Source: Erinaceus europaeus (Eukaryota > Chordata > Mammalia > Eulipotyphla > Erinaceidae). From it: DNA of 64,000 nt. The stretch lies in the NCBI RefSeq assembly GCF_950295315.1, contig NC_080164.1, positions 109,574,447 to 109,638,446 on the forward strand, written 5' to 3'. This document shows positions 21,107 to 31,785 of this stretch, in pieces (the first letter of the stretch is position 1; each line of letters starts with the position of its first letter). The notes under the pieces are model-generated. The model had not been told where the DNA came from. It ran no database searches and was given only the letters and a program-made list of their open reading frames with translations. The position numbers and the translations under genes are program-made.

Positions 21107-21322
21107 TAGGGCCCAAGTGCTGGCATATCTGGTTAAGCACATACACTACAGTGTGCAAAGACCAAGATTCAAGCCCCTGGTCTCCTCCTGCAGGGGGAAA
21201 ACCTCATGAGTGATGAAGCAGGACTGCAGGCGTCAATTTCTTTCCCTCTCTACCTCCCCCTTCCTCTCAATTTCTCTCTGCCTCTATCCAACAATAAATA
21301 AGTAAATATATTAAAGAAAAGC
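21107..21322 (+). mobile_element. ERI-type SINE B
   Basis: GCTGGCATATCTGGTTAAGC head, B box ATTCAAGCCCC, CT body, ATCCAACAATAAATAAGT tail. Confidence 0.87.
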
Positions 21323-21324
21323 AA

Positions 21325-22028
21325 ATTTGGAAAGCAAATATACATACTGCAGTCCTATTATGAATACATCTCCTATATGCCATTCAATTACTAGCAACCT
21401 ACTAGTACATTTCAAAGTATCTATGAATTAGAATATAGTAGAACTGATTTTAAATATAAAATATAAAGGGCTGCTCTGGATAACATTGTAAAAGGACAAA
21501 ACTTGATTGTGATGACTAACAAAGCCACATTCAGGTGCTTTCTACAGAGGTCTACTTGTCTCTGTACAGAGGATACATGCTTATCATCAAACACAGTAAC
21601 TGTTTCTCATGAACCCCAGGCTACTCTGTGCTTAAAGCAGACAAAGAGGTCAGAGGCGCCGTATAAATCATTTCAGAACACGCTTCACTTGCAAAACAAG
21701 AAAACCCCACCAAGCTGCAAAGTAAGTCTTGAACAGCATTTTAATAAAGCACAAACACATTATAAATAAGATCATAAATCCCCATTAAACCCTAAATGAT
21801 TACAACAGCTAAAAGGGAAGACAGTAATTATGGAGAAAGAGATAGGAAAACTATTTCCTTTTTACAGTTTATTAGTCAAAATATCTATTGGCTGGATTGA
21901 CTGGGCAGCTCACTTAGCTACTGTTCCTGTTTTGTCATGTTCAAGCAGGGCCCAACCTCTCCTTTTCTAGGGAAAGTTTTTGTTGCTGTTTCCTTCCTTT
22001 GCTCCCTCTGTTATTCTCTATATGAAAA
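21325..22028. other. Single-copy spacer
   Basis: An 88-codon open frame at 21503-21769 resembles no family I know and has no supporting features. Confidence 0.4.
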
Positions 22029-22029
22029 A

Positions 22030-22685
22030 TGCTAGTTCAACTATGATGCCATCCTGACTTCCTTAGGCAGAAGACCTCATCAATGTATCCTGGAACCTCC
22101 CCTCTCCAGAACCCTACACCACTAGAGAAAGATAGAAACAGGCAGAGGGTATGGATCCACCTGTCAATGATCAAGTCCAGCAGAGAAGCAATTACAGAAC
22201 CCAGAACTCCCACTTTAAAGAATTTTGGTCCATACTCCCAGAGGAGTAAACGAAAAGGGAAGATGACTAGAGGGCTCTGAACCCCCACTCCATCAGGACC
22301 CAGGAATCTTGTTTTTATACCGTCATTGTAAGGGAAGCTAATACGGAAAACACCAGAGGAAGCCAGGCACTGTTCTTCTTATCTGAGAGAAAAGAGGAAA
22401 AAAGGAAAGATACGTGGATGTAGTATGGGGTGTAGGTGTGACTTAGAAAGGAAGAGAAGGTGGGACCAGAGAAAAATTGGTAAAAAAAACAAACAAAAAA
22501 CCACATAGGCATAGATATAGATTTTTTAAAAAACAGACCATATCTATGACTTTGGGAGAACTATAGCAGTTTCCAGTGGAAGGGATGAGACACAGAACTC
22601 TGTTGGTGGGAACTGTATGGAATTCTCTATTATCTTACAATTTTGTAAATCAACATTAAATCGCTAATAAGATAAAATAAAGTAA
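22030..22685 (+). mobile_element. Family R copy 5, long variant
   Basis: 5'-truncated copy from ATGATGCCATCCTGACTTCC to the ATTAAATCGCTAATAAG terminus. Between about 22262 and 22560 it has the extra block also seen in copy 1 (GATGACTAGAGGGCTCTGAA, GGAAAGATACGTGGATG), which other copies lack. Confidence 0.72.
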
Positions 22686-22979
22686 AATGATTTTAAAAAG
22701 CTCAAAGACTGAAGCCCCAGTGATACCACACAGGCACACACAGTGCATACTTTTTATATCATCCAACTTAGCTGAGGAAAAGACAATAGTAATTTAAAGT
22801 AGGCATTTGACAGAATTTAAAAATCATTCACTTTTTATCATTCTTCTGCCTAATGAATATAAAGTGCTATAAATACTTGTACTGATACATTTACTAAGAT
22901 TGATGCCTATTTTTTCCTTTTTCTAAATTAACCTGTTTGACCTCTACAATCCAGACAGAATATGAAAGAGACGTTAGCA

Positions 22980-23075
22980 CCAAAACTGCCTTAAATGCCT
23001 TGGGGACCAGGCTTAAACATGAGTTACACATATGGCAAATCAGCAGACTATTCAAGTGAGCTACATCACTGGTCC
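22980..23075 (-). mobile_element. Type F SINE fragment
   Basis: GACCAGGCTTAAACATGAG, CATATGGCAAATCAGCAGAC and GTGAGCTACATCACTGGTCC follow type F order. Confidence 0.5.
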
Positions 23076-23107
23076 AGACACACTCTTTAAATGTATAATA
23101 TTTAGCC

Positions 23108-23335
23108 TTCAAGGAGATGGTGCAGTAGAAAAAGCACTAGACTTCAAACTGTGAGGTCCAGAGTTAAATTCTCAAACACGTCAACTGCCATCAGCATGTT
23201 ATGCTAATATTTTTCTGTCTGCCTATCTATCTGTCTATCTATCTTCTATCTATCTGTCTATCCATCTATCTCTCTATCATGTATCTCTTTTTCTCTCTCC
23301 TCTAGGCTAATAAATAAATCATCTTTTTTTTTCTT
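23108..23335 (+). mobile_element. Type D SINE with CTAT-rich body
   Basis: GGAGATGGTGCAGTAGAAAA head, CAAACTGTGAGGTCCAGAG, then a (CTAT/CTGT)n body and AATAAATAAATC. Confidence 0.75.
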
Positions 23336-23514
23336 AGAAATGATAATGTGTTAATGTGGGAGGTTGAAGTTGACCCAAGAAAACACAGTGCAGGTTAGCA
23401 TAGACTAACTTACTTAGAAATAATACTTTCTTTAACAAGCTTCTCTTTACATCTTCCTGGAGGGGAAGGTATTATGTCCAACCACATTATTTGGAAGGGG
23501 CTGCCAGAGGCACA

Positions 23515-23590
23515 GTTCTGAAATGGAATATACACATTACAGTGCACAAGGACTTTGGTTCAAGCCTATGGTCTCTCTCCTCTGTCTCTT
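23515..23590 (+). mobile_element. ERI-type SINE head fragment
   Basis: ATACACATTACAGTGCACAA, B-box-like GGTTCAAGCC and TATGGTCTC only; no body or tail. Confidence 0.6.
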
Positions 23591-23594
23591 ATCT

Positions 23595-24125
23595 AAAATT
23601 ACTGATAAATGGCACAAAATTAAACTACCTAAAACTATGATCTCCATGCAAATCTTATTGGAACTAGCTGGCTTATATCCACTTTTAGCCAACAATAGGA
23701 CCATTCCTAGTTGAAAACTAGGGAATTTAATTTTACGATGAGAGGAAAAAAAAAAGCAAAAAACTAAGTAGAACAAATTCAAGCACATGAAAAGACTGAA
23801 GGGGAGACAAGGTTACATGAACCTAACTGCTATATAAACTTGCAAAGTGTAAAATATGAATGATTGCCTGTAGTACATAACAATTAATAACAGTTGTCAA
23901 ATTAAGTTAATGTTGAATTTGGAAGACTATAAACACAAGTTTTTGCCTAAAATGTTACTCAATGTTATTCAGGCATTTCTTTTCTCCTACAGACATGTGT
24001 TTTCATGAACTCAAATGTTCCAAATGTTTTTGGATCAAAATTTTATTTCTCCTTCCCTCTCTCCTCCCATCTCCTTCTGTCTACCTTCTTTCCTTCCTTC
24101 TGTCCATTCAGACATCAACTAATAT
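23595..24125. other. Single-copy spacer
   Basis: Nothing recognised apart from CT-rich sequence at 24045-24110. Confidence 0.4.
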
Positions 24126-24127
24126 TT

Positions 24128-25305
24128 ACTAAACCCTCCTTATCTACTTCCTATTATACTTCCTTTACTCACTCCAGAGCTAACCTTATCAAAGTAAGGA
24201 CTGCAAAAGCTGAATAAGGGCAAGAGACAGGCATACTTTAATGATGACTCTTAAGTCACTATCAGGCCACCCCATCAGCTGGGGCCCTAGTCGGGGAGTT
24301 CGGAGATTCCCAAACAGATATGATGGGCCTAAACCTCGAATAGATCCCTTTCTCCATTGTTATTGGTCATCTCTATCAGAAACAACACAATAGACACCTT
24401 TGTGGGCCCCCATAGGACTTTATCCTCAAAATGGATCAATAACGGTAGAGAATGTTCCATCCTCTGAAGGGAGGATGGACAACATACTCTATGCTACACC
24501 TGAGGAAGATGTGTTCTGAAATTGGGGCAGCTTGGAATGTTCCTACTCATGACCACAGAATGAGCTCAGATCTACAGGGATGCAGAAGTCACACAGGCTC
24601 CTAAGCTGAATATGGGCCCCAGATCAGATCAAATTGATGGGGTATATAGTCAATAATATTTATACCCCTTTCCCTTATTTGGGAGCTACTCTCTTCCTTG
24701 ATCCAGCCATGACATCATCTCCCCAGACAATAACTTGATCCACCTGCATATCAGATGTCAGACTCAGGAAACAACAACAACAACAAATTATTATAGTCAT
24801 GGGCTCTTTGGAATGTAACTAAAATAGGACTACAAACTATCTACAAAATGGACCCCCCCCAACTCTTCATATAAACTATTCCAGCCTTTAGGTTCATGAT
24901 TAGCCAACACTTTGTTTGGATCTATATGTTAACTCTGTTTTCAGCCACCAGGTTCCAGATGCTAACATGATACCTCCTGACTTCCCTGGGCATATGACCC
25001 CACCAATATGTCCTGGAGTCCCAGTTCCCCAGAACCCCACCCCACTAGGGAAAAAGAGAGACATGTTGGGAGTATGGATCGACCTGTCAACACCCATGTT
25101 CAGTGGGGAAGCAATTACAGAAGCCAGACCTTCCACCATCTGCATTCCATAATGCCACATACTCCCAGAGGGTTAAAGAATAGGAAAACTATCAGGGAAG
25201 AGGATGGGATACGGAGTTCTGGTGGTGGGAATTGTGTGGAATTGTACCCCTCTTATCCTATGGTTTTTGTCACTATTTCCTTTTTATAAGTAAAAATTAA
25301 AAAAA
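24128..25305 (+). mobile_element. Family R copy 6, near full length
   Basis: About 1.18 kb from TTTACTAAACCCTCCTTATC to TTTTATAAGTAAAAATT and an A9 tail. Landmarks shared with copies 2, 9 and 12 in the same order: GGGCAAGAGACAGGCATAC, GGAGGATGGACAACATAC, TTGGGAGCTACTCTCTTCC, CCAGGTTCCAGATGC, CCAGAACCCCACCCCACTAG, GGGAGTATGGATCG. No frame is conserved along it. Confidence 0.75.
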
Positions 25306-25523
25306 AAATACTGAGAATGAATTACATATGAGACTTAGACTTTAAGTCATATTATTATCTAACAATGTACTTTACTACATACTGAGAGGATATTGATCAA
25401 ATAAAAATAGCTACTTATAATTTTTTTGCATCATAGAAGTAACATAGCTGGAACACTTTCTTCTTCCTTCTTCCATCTATTTTAAATAAAAGGTATTTTG
25501 TTCCCACTGACAAAGAAGTAATT

Positions 25524-25733
25524 TCATTATTATTATTATTATTTTATCTTTATTATTTATTGTATAGAGATAGACAGAAATCAAGAGAGGAGTGGGAGAT
25601 ATAGGAGGAAAGTGACAGAGAGACACCTATAACACTGCCTCACCACTCACAAAGTTTTCCTCCTACAGGTGTACATGGGTCCTTGCACACTGTAATATAG
25701 TGCACTCAACCAGGTGCGTCACCACCCAGCCCC
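25524..25733 (-). mobile_element. ERI-type SINE B with TSD
   Basis: Reversed short-form element; A tail has become (TTA)n. It is flanked by AAGAAGTAATT at 25513-25523 and 25734-25744 (11 bp). Confidence 0.9.
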
Positions 25734-25744
25734 AAGAAGTAATT

Positions 25745-26072
25745 CTTTACTAATACAATTCTTACACTTACTTCTCAGTGTGGTAGGAGACTGGATGTCA
25801 TGGAAAGAAAAAAAAGTACACAGTAAGTAATAAACTCTCATTAATTTATATTTAACAGACTACACAAATATTCACAAAGCTTGTGTTCAGGTCATTCTTT
25901 TTGGAAATTTAATCAGTCAAAGAATATAGCAGTCCAATCAAACAATAACTATAAAGACCCTTCAAATATGTAAAATTGTGTGAAATGCATAGGTTGTAGG
26001 TTGTGCAATGCTTAAAACTTGTCTCTTGAAAAAGAAGTTATTTCTGTTTTGCACAAACTTAAAACATTTTAA
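25745..26072. other. Single-copy spacer
   Basis: AT-rich; nothing recognised. Confidence 0.4.
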
Positions 26073-26689
26073 TTTTGGACTTCAAGGAGGCGTGGCCATG
26101 GAATACCAGGGATCGAATTATCTCTCCTCCCAAAACAACAAATAAGTACAAGAAACACAACTGAAGTCATAATCTATAGTTGAAAGATTGCAGCCTCAGG
26201 TGGGTGCTTGTGTGAAGTTGGGGCAAAATGGGGCGTGGGTTAAAGAACAGCAAGATCAAATCAGAGCTCCTCGAAGCACCTCATTGAGCTGCACCATTTT
26301 GGCGATTTCACTTTAAGAGCAGCAAGCAATGATGATTGTTCCTAGTGCTAGAAGAAAAGAGAAAGGGGCTTACAACCTCTCAGTCTTTGACTCAGGGTAT
26401 TTAGCCTTCTGAATTTAATGCAAGGATACAACATAAAACAGAGCATTTGTGACCATGAGACAGCCCAAATAAACAACTTCCTCACCCTATCCCACCTGCC
26501 TCGGATCTTACAAACATGGAAGCCTAGAGATTATAATGACACCACCTGCTGGCCATCAAAAACCAGCACAGAGTAGCAGTAGCTGCATCTCTCTATTCTT
26601 CCCCAGACACAAATCAATCCAGGCAAGAGTGATCAGTGGACTGAATGGTATTGAGAAAGGAACCTCATAATACATCATATACAATAGTC

Positions 26690-27655
26690 AAGCCAAGAAG
26701 AAACATTGGAGAAATAAACCAGTACAAAAGCTCAGATAAACTCCCCCAAAGGGTTTTGAGGACAAGATCAAAACACTAACTAAGCTATTAGTCATAGGAG
26801 TGAGAAAAGAGTTTGAAAATAATATCATCAGAAATAAGGAAACAGCACATGAGACTCTGAAAGAAAACACTAACAATCTGGAGGTAATTAGAGAGCTGAA
26901 AAGCTGAAATAGCTGAGAAAAGAGCACAACTACCTGAACAAGTTAATACAATATCGGAACAAAGCAACAAAATAGCTGAGCTACAGAAAACAACAGAAAG
27001 GAGAGAAAATAGAATAAATGAGACAGAAAAAAGAATTAGCAATACTGAGGATGAATTAGAGAAAACTAAGAAAGAAGTAAGATATTAAGAGATACTGAAA
27101 ACAATAACAGAGACCTATGGGATAACTTCAAAAGAAATAATGTATGCATTATTAGCCTACCAGAGGAAGAAAGAGAGGGAAGGAATGAAAGCATCCTACA
27201 GAACATAATAGATGAGAACTTCTCTAGTCTATTCAACATTAAATAAATAAAGGTTCAAGAAGCTCAGAGGATCCCAAACAGAATTAGCCCAGACTTAAAG
27301 ACACCAAGACACATCATATTTAGAATGAAAAGGAATAAGGATAAAGAAAGGATCTTGAATGTTTCAAGAGAAAAACAAAGAGTAACCTACAGAGGGAAAC
27401 TGTAAGATTAGCAGAAGATTTCTCCACACAAACACTAAAGGTCAGAAGAGAATAGCAAGATGTATATTGAGTGCTTATTGAGAAAGGCTTTCAATCAAGA
27501 CTACTGTATCCATTAGACTGTTATGCAAACTGGATGGAGACATAAAAACCTTCACAGACAAGCAACAGTTGAAGGAATCTACTACCACCAAGCCTGTCCT
27601 GAAAGAAGTTCTGAAAGTTCTCCGAGAAACAACCTTGTCATAAACATGGCATATA
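26690..27655 (+). pseudogene. L1 ORF1 remnant
   Basis: L1 ORF1 makes the RNA-binding chaperone of the L1 particle. Here the N-terminal third is rich in E, K and coiled-coil-like sequence (KTKKEVRY near 27070). The RNA-binding domain is recognisable from IISLPEEEREGRN (27149), then VQEAQRIPNRISPDLKTP and PRHIIFRMKRNKDKERIL (about 27304). After that come TTDK-type residues and a C-terminal part (KTFTDKQQL...TTKPVLKEVLK) resembling the extended ORF1 of older L1/HAL1 elements. Several in-frame stops and at least two frameshifts disable it. The match is by eye from memory of the family. Confidence 0.75.
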
Positions 27656-27689
27656 TCAGAATACTCCAAAATTTTAGAATAATGACATT

Positions 27690-28222
27690 AAAATATGTTC
27701 ATTCTATATCAGTAATTGTCAGTGACCTGAATTCACCTATTAAAAGGCACAGAGTAGGAAGATGGATCAGAAAACACAACCCAACAATACGCTTTCTGCA
27801 GGAATCCCACATAACTCAACAAGACAAACACAGACTCAAAGTGAAAGGATGGAAAACTACCATACAAGCCAATGGACCACAAAAAAAGGGGCAGGAATAG
27901 CTGTTCTCAATCTGACATGATAGACCTTAGAAAAATAAAATTTAAAAATATAGGAATGGACATTACTTAATGCTTTAAGGATCAGTCAATCAGTAGGTCT
28001 TAATGATTATTAACATCTATGCACCCAGTGAAAGGCCATCTAAATACTTCAAACATCTACTGAAAGGCTGCAGCAATATATTAACAGCAACACAGTAACA
28101 GTAGGGAATTTTAACACACCTTGGATGTTAGACTAGAAACAATCAAATATTTAGAGGAAAATATTGGCAGAACTCTTTTCCATTGAAATTTTAAAGGCAT
28201 CTTCAATGAAACAATTTCAAGT
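27690..28222 (+). pseudogene. L1 ORF2 remnant (endonuclease start fused to C-terminal piece)
   Basis: ORF2 normally encodes an APE-type endonuclease followed by reverse transcriptase. Here 27715-28118 covers the first half of the endonuclease: SPIKRHRVGRWIRKHNPTI, a LQESHIT segment, LKVKGWKTTIQANGPQKKG, then YAPSERPSKYFKHLLKG in another frame. At about 28119, within the equivalent of the GDFNTP motif, it jumps to the region reading LETIKYLEENIGRTLF. The second endonuclease half, the whole reverse transcriptase and the WRGCG domain are absent. Frameshifts near 27900 and 28130 add to the damage. Confidence 0.85.
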
Positions 28223-28527
28223 ACAAAAAAAAAAGTTGAACATTAAACACAAAACAGAACTTGGACTGGGTCTGGTGTTTTGCACCAAAGTAAAGGACTT
28301 TGACTAGGGGGGAGGATTCAGATCCTGAAACATGATGGCTGAGGAGGACCTAGTGGGGGTTGTATTGTTATACGGAAATGCTATGCATGTATAAACTATT
28401 GTATTTTACTGTTGACTGTAGTCCACAAATGCCCCAATAATGAAATTAAAAAAACAATGATGACATTCACAAAATAAAACTTGTAATTTTAATTAATTAT
28501 TTTTTTATTTTTATAAAATAAAAAGGC

Positions 28528-28585
28528 CCAGGTTTAATCCCCCACACTACCATAAGCCAGAGCTGAGCAGGGGCTTGGTGCTAAC
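28528..28585 (+). mobile_element. Type C SINE fragment
   Basis: CCCAGGTTTAATCCCCCACA and CCATAAGCCAGAGCTGAGCAG only, the B-box half of the element. Confidence 0.6.
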
Positions 28586-28985
28586 CCTATGAACCCAATG
28601 CTCTGGGTAGTCATTTTTTTCTGTTTTTTTTTTCATTTATTTATTTATTTATTTACTTTTTCTAACCAGAGCACTGCTCAGCTCTGGCTTATGGTAGTGT
28701 GGGGGATTAAACCTGGGCCTTTGGAGCCTCAGGCTCCAAAGAGTCTCCTCAGAGTCTCTTTGCATAACCACTATGCTATTTACCCCTATCTTTCTTTTTC
28801 TTCATTTTATTTGATAATACAGAAAGAAACTGAAAAGGAAAGGGAGAAAAAGAGATACCTGCAGACCTGCTTCACCTTTTGTGTAGCGTCCCCCCCACAC
28901 ATGGGTAATGGGTGCTTGAACTACAGTCCTTTCGCATAGAACTATGTACACTTAACTGGGTACAAACATTGCCTGGCCCCCAAAA
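28575..28985 (-). mobile_element. ERI-type SINE split by a type C SINE
   Basis: Long-form 3' block at 28575-28625 (GCTTGGTGCTAACCCTATGA), interrupted, then body and head at 28792-28985 (TACCTGCAGACCTGCTTCAC, GCCTGGCCCCC). Confidence 0.78.
28630..28790 (-). mobile_element. Type C SINE, nested
   Basis: (TTTA)n tail, CCAGAGCACTGCTCAGCTCT, GGATTAAACCTGGGCC, TGCATAACCACTATGCTAT. It lies within the ERI SINE. It also has a local duplication, AGAGTCTCCTCAGAGTCTC. Confidence 0.85.
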
Positions 28986-28989
28986 TTAA

Positions 28990-29320
28990 AACCTCTTCAA
29001 ATGATTTTAGTAAGTTGTGTAAGCAAAATTTCTTTATTTCAGAACCAAAGATAATTATAGCTTCAATAACCCAATGTACTTCCCAGGCTCTCAAAATCAA
29101 GTCTAAAAATATGGGGGAAATAACTAATATTGAAAATGTCTAAGAATCAGTTTTATTCCTTGATGTTAAAATCTTATAAATTTATAGCATAGTCACAAAC
29201 ATGTATTGCTATGGATTTGTCTTCTAGAAGTAATTAGGTTTCATTTAATTCTAGTCTACTTCCTACAGCTTTTTCATCTCATTAGAATTAGGGAATGACA
29301 ATGATTTGTTTATCTATCTC
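28990..29320. other. Single-copy spacer
   Basis: AT-rich; followed by (GA)n at 29326-29341. Nothing else recognised. Confidence 0.4.
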
Positions 29321-29575
29321 TTATGAGAGAGAGAGAGAGAACAAGGTCCTGTTCTGCCATCCACTGAATTCCACCCATGTTAATCTCTGGAGCTCTGATA
29401 TAGTGCTGGTGACTGACCCCAAGCTCTCCATCACTCCTACAAGGACTATGCTCCACCACTGAGCCAGGCTCTCTGTGGGTTTTGATGCCATTTATAAAAA
29501 GGAAAGAGATACTCCATAATGAAGCTCACAATGCAGTTTTGGATCCCACCACTCATTTTGCTGATTTTTAAAAAA

Positions 29576-29578
<3 letters not shown>

Positions 29579-29606
<28 letters not shown>

Positions 29607-29806
29607 TTCTTCTTCTTCTTCTTCTTCTTCTTCTTCTTCTTCTTCTTCTTCTTCTTCTTCTTCTTCTTCTTCTTCTTCTCCTTCTTCTTCTCCTTCTTCT
29701 CCTTCTTCTTCTCCTTCTTCTCCTTCTTCTCCTCCTTCTCCTCCTCCTCCTCCTCCTCCTCCTCCTCCTCCTCCTCCTCCTCCTCCTCCTCCTCCTTCTT
29801 CTTCTT
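29579..29806. repeat. (CTT)n/(CTC)n triplet tract
   Basis: Perfect CTT units at the left grade into CTC-rich units, then CTT again next to the LINE stop codon. Pure pyrimidine on plus. The 130-codon minus-strand frame (poly-Arg) and 103-codon plus-strand frame (poly-Leu) are repeat translations, not genes. Confidence 0.97.
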
Positions 29807-29887
29807 CTAGCGTTTGCCCTTCTTCCGTAGCCAGTCAACAGCGTCAGGTTGAGCCTGATGTAAAGTTTCGAGACCTTCTTTGAATCT
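29579..29887 (-). mobile_element. RTE-clade LINE, 3' tip with long GAA/GGA tail
   Basis: On the minus strand, 29887 down to 29807 reads in frame as FKEGLETLHQAQPDAVDWL, then a KKGKR end and a TAG stop at 29809-29807. This resembles the extreme C-terminus of RTE-type LINE ORF2 proteins (a GGL..LH.A...AV.WL end, from memory). The stop merges directly into the (GAA)n tail, which is extended by (GGA)n to about 230 bp. RTE elements typically end in short simple repeats. Severely 5'-truncated: only about 80 bp of coding sequence remain. Confidence 0.72.
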
Positions 29888-29944
29888 TTAAAAAACTAAA
29901 TAAGTATAACAGTCCAAACACAAAGATCAGCTGACATTTATTTT

Positions 29945-30150
29945 TATTTTTTTTAATTATCTTTATTTATTGGATAAAGACAGCCAGAAATCGAGAGGGT
30001 GGGGGAGATAGGAAAAGAGACAGCAAGACACCTGCAGCCCTGTTTCACCACTCGTGAAACTTTCCCCATGTAGGTTCCCCAGGAGTTCAGACTAGGTCCT
30101 TGCACACAGCAATGTGTGCACTCAGCCAGGTGTGCCACTACTTGGCATCC
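29945..30150 (-). mobile_element. ERI-type SINE B
   Basis: TTATCTTTATTTATTGGAT tail side, CACCTGCAGCCCTGTTTCAC, CACTCGTGAAACTTTCCCC, GTGTGCCACTACTTGGC. Confidence 0.87.
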
Positions 30151-30399
30151 CAGAAATTTGCCTTCAGAGTACTGCTCTAAATATCTGGAAAAACAGTATG
30201 TACTGTTGAAGGACTTGAGAGGTACTGAAAGTAAACATATTTTTATTTGTTTGTTGTCACTTCAGGGCTTTTCCAGATTTACCAGGGTCAATCATGTATA
30301 TCTAAGGGATGTTACTCTACTTGTCTTCTTCCCAAATATTTCCTTACTAAATTATTTTTCTTAACATCTGGAGAAATTCCATCTTATCAAACCAGTTCT

Positions 30400-30640
30400 T
30401 GGGCCAAGGGTTGGTGCACTTGTTTGAGTGCACACAATACCATCGGCAAGGGCCTGGGTTCAAGTCTCTATTCCCTCCTATAGTGGGGAAAGTTTCACTA
30501 GTATTGAAACTATGCTGCAAATGTCTCTCTCTCTCTCTCCCCACCCCTCATCAATTCCATTCTCTGTCCTATCCAAAAAAAGAAATAAAGAAAGAATGGC
30601 AGTCACCAAGTCCCAGTGATAACCCGGGTAGCATTATATA
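30400..30640 (+). mobile_element. ERI-type SINE, long form, diverged
   Basis: GGGTTGGTGCACTTGTTTGA head, B box GGTTCAAGTCTC, CT body, GTCCTATCC and a shortened CCCAGTGATAACCCGGG block. Confidence 0.8.
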
Positions 30641-30749
30641 TATGTATACATAGTTTTACTCACTAATGTTTCCTCTCCAAAGATATATAATACAATCTCT
30701 ACAAAGTTATAGTTGGTGATAAATACATTAACCCTAAATTGGATGCTTT

Positions 30750-30751
30750 CC

Positions 30752-30796
<45 letters not shown>

Positions 30797-30810
30797 TTTC
30801 TTTCTTTTTT
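30750..30810. repeat. (CTTT)n microsatellite
   Basis: About 14 TTTC units at the tail side of the next SINE, with one CTTC interruption. Confidence 0.95.
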
Positions 30811-30811
30811 A

Positions 30812-30950
30812 AAAGTTTTATTTATTTATGAGAAAGGAGAAGAGAGAAAGAACAAGACATTACTCTGGCACATGTGCTGCCGGGGATCAAACTCGGGACC
30901 TCATGCTTGAGAGTCCAAAGTTTACCACTGTGCCACCTCCTGGACACCAC
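30812..30950 (-). mobile_element. Type D SINE
   Basis: TCTGGCACATGTGCTGC, GGGATCAAACTCGGGACC (B-box complement), CATGCTTGAGAGTCC and CACTGTGCCACCTCCTGGAC are the exact reversed type D order. Confidence 0.88.
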
Positions 30951-30979
30951 TTTTCCTTTCTTAAATACACATTTACCTA

Positions 30980-31200
30980 GGGGTCAGGAGTAAACTAATC
31001 TAGTACAGAATATTTATTATCAAGAGAAAGACCAACACTAGAGTTTGAGTTCCAGTACCACCCCTGAAGACCAGTGAAGTGCCACAAGCTATGAAGCAGC
31101 ACTGTGGGATCTCTCTCTCTCCTTTCTCTCTCTCACTGTCTTTCTATATTTGAAATTAAATGATAAAAAAAAATTAGCCTAGGAACAGTGGAATCAAATT
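30980..31200 (+). mobile_element. Diverged SINE
   Basis: AGTTTGAGTTCCAGTACCAC, a GAAGTGCCACAAGCTATGAAG hairpin-like block and a CT run. Probably an ERI-related element with a rearranged head. Confidence 0.5.
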
Positions 31201-31267
31201 TGTGCATGATCTCACAACCATATACACGTGAATTAAAGAAATGCTGCGGTGAGGAAAGCATTTAAGT

Positions 31268-31350
31268 AAATATATATATATACATATATATATATATGTT
31301 TATATTTCTATGTATGTATGTGTATATACACACACAAAATATTCATGTAC

Positions 31351-31385
<35 letters not shown>
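31268..31385. repeat. (TA)n, (TATG)n and (CA)n compound microsatellite
   Basis: TA runs at 31272-31300, TATG variants to about 31330, then (CA)n at 31355-31384. Confidence 0.93.
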
Positions 31386-31386
<1 letters not shown>

Positions 31387-31427
31387 CATACATATTTGCT
31401 ATATTACACATAAAATTTTCTTGATAA

Positions 31428-31603
31428 AAGAGGATAGGTAGTGCGTACCACTTAGAGTGCAGACATCACCATCCCCAAGGATCTGGGTTCAAGCCCCAGG
31501 TCCCCACTTGTTGGAGGAAACATCATCAGTGACAAACAGTGCTGCTGATGTCTCCTTTTTTTTCTCTCCCACTCTATCCTTTTCTCCCTTCTCAATTTCC
31601 CTT

Positions 31604-31665
<62 letters not shown>

Positions 31666-31754
31666 ACACAGAAAAAGAAAGGAAAAAGAAAAACACTATT
31701 TGGAGCAGCAGATCTGTTTTGTAGGGAGCCCAAGCAGTAACCCTGGTGGAAAAA

Positions 31755-31785
<31 letters not shown>

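Larger units (their letters stand above)
26075..28455 (+). mobile_element. L1 retaining both ends, ORF2 mostly deleted
   Basis: Order seen: presumed 5' UTR (26075-26690), ORF1 remnant, start of the ORF2 endonuclease, then a jump at about 28119 to the ORF2 C-terminal part (GACTAGAAACAATCAAATA), a second jump near 28222, and a normal L1 3' UTR (CTTGGACTGGGTCTGG...CCCCAATAATGAAATT). About 2.4 kb instead of the 6 kb or so usual for mammalian L1. Neither junction has GT/AG splice signals when compared with the uninterrupted L1 at 60-64 kb, so deletion or template jumping is likelier than splicing. Confidence 0.85.

Noticed and set aside
27690..28222. Spliced L1 retrocopy
   Set aside because: Compared with the uninterrupted L1 at 60-64 kb, neither junction is flanked by GT...AG, so intron-like splicing is not supported.
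29446..29838. 130-codon poly-arginine open frame (minus) and 103-codon poly-leucine frame (plus)
   Set aside because: Both are translations of the GAA/CTT triplet tract; there is no protein-like sequence outside the repeat.
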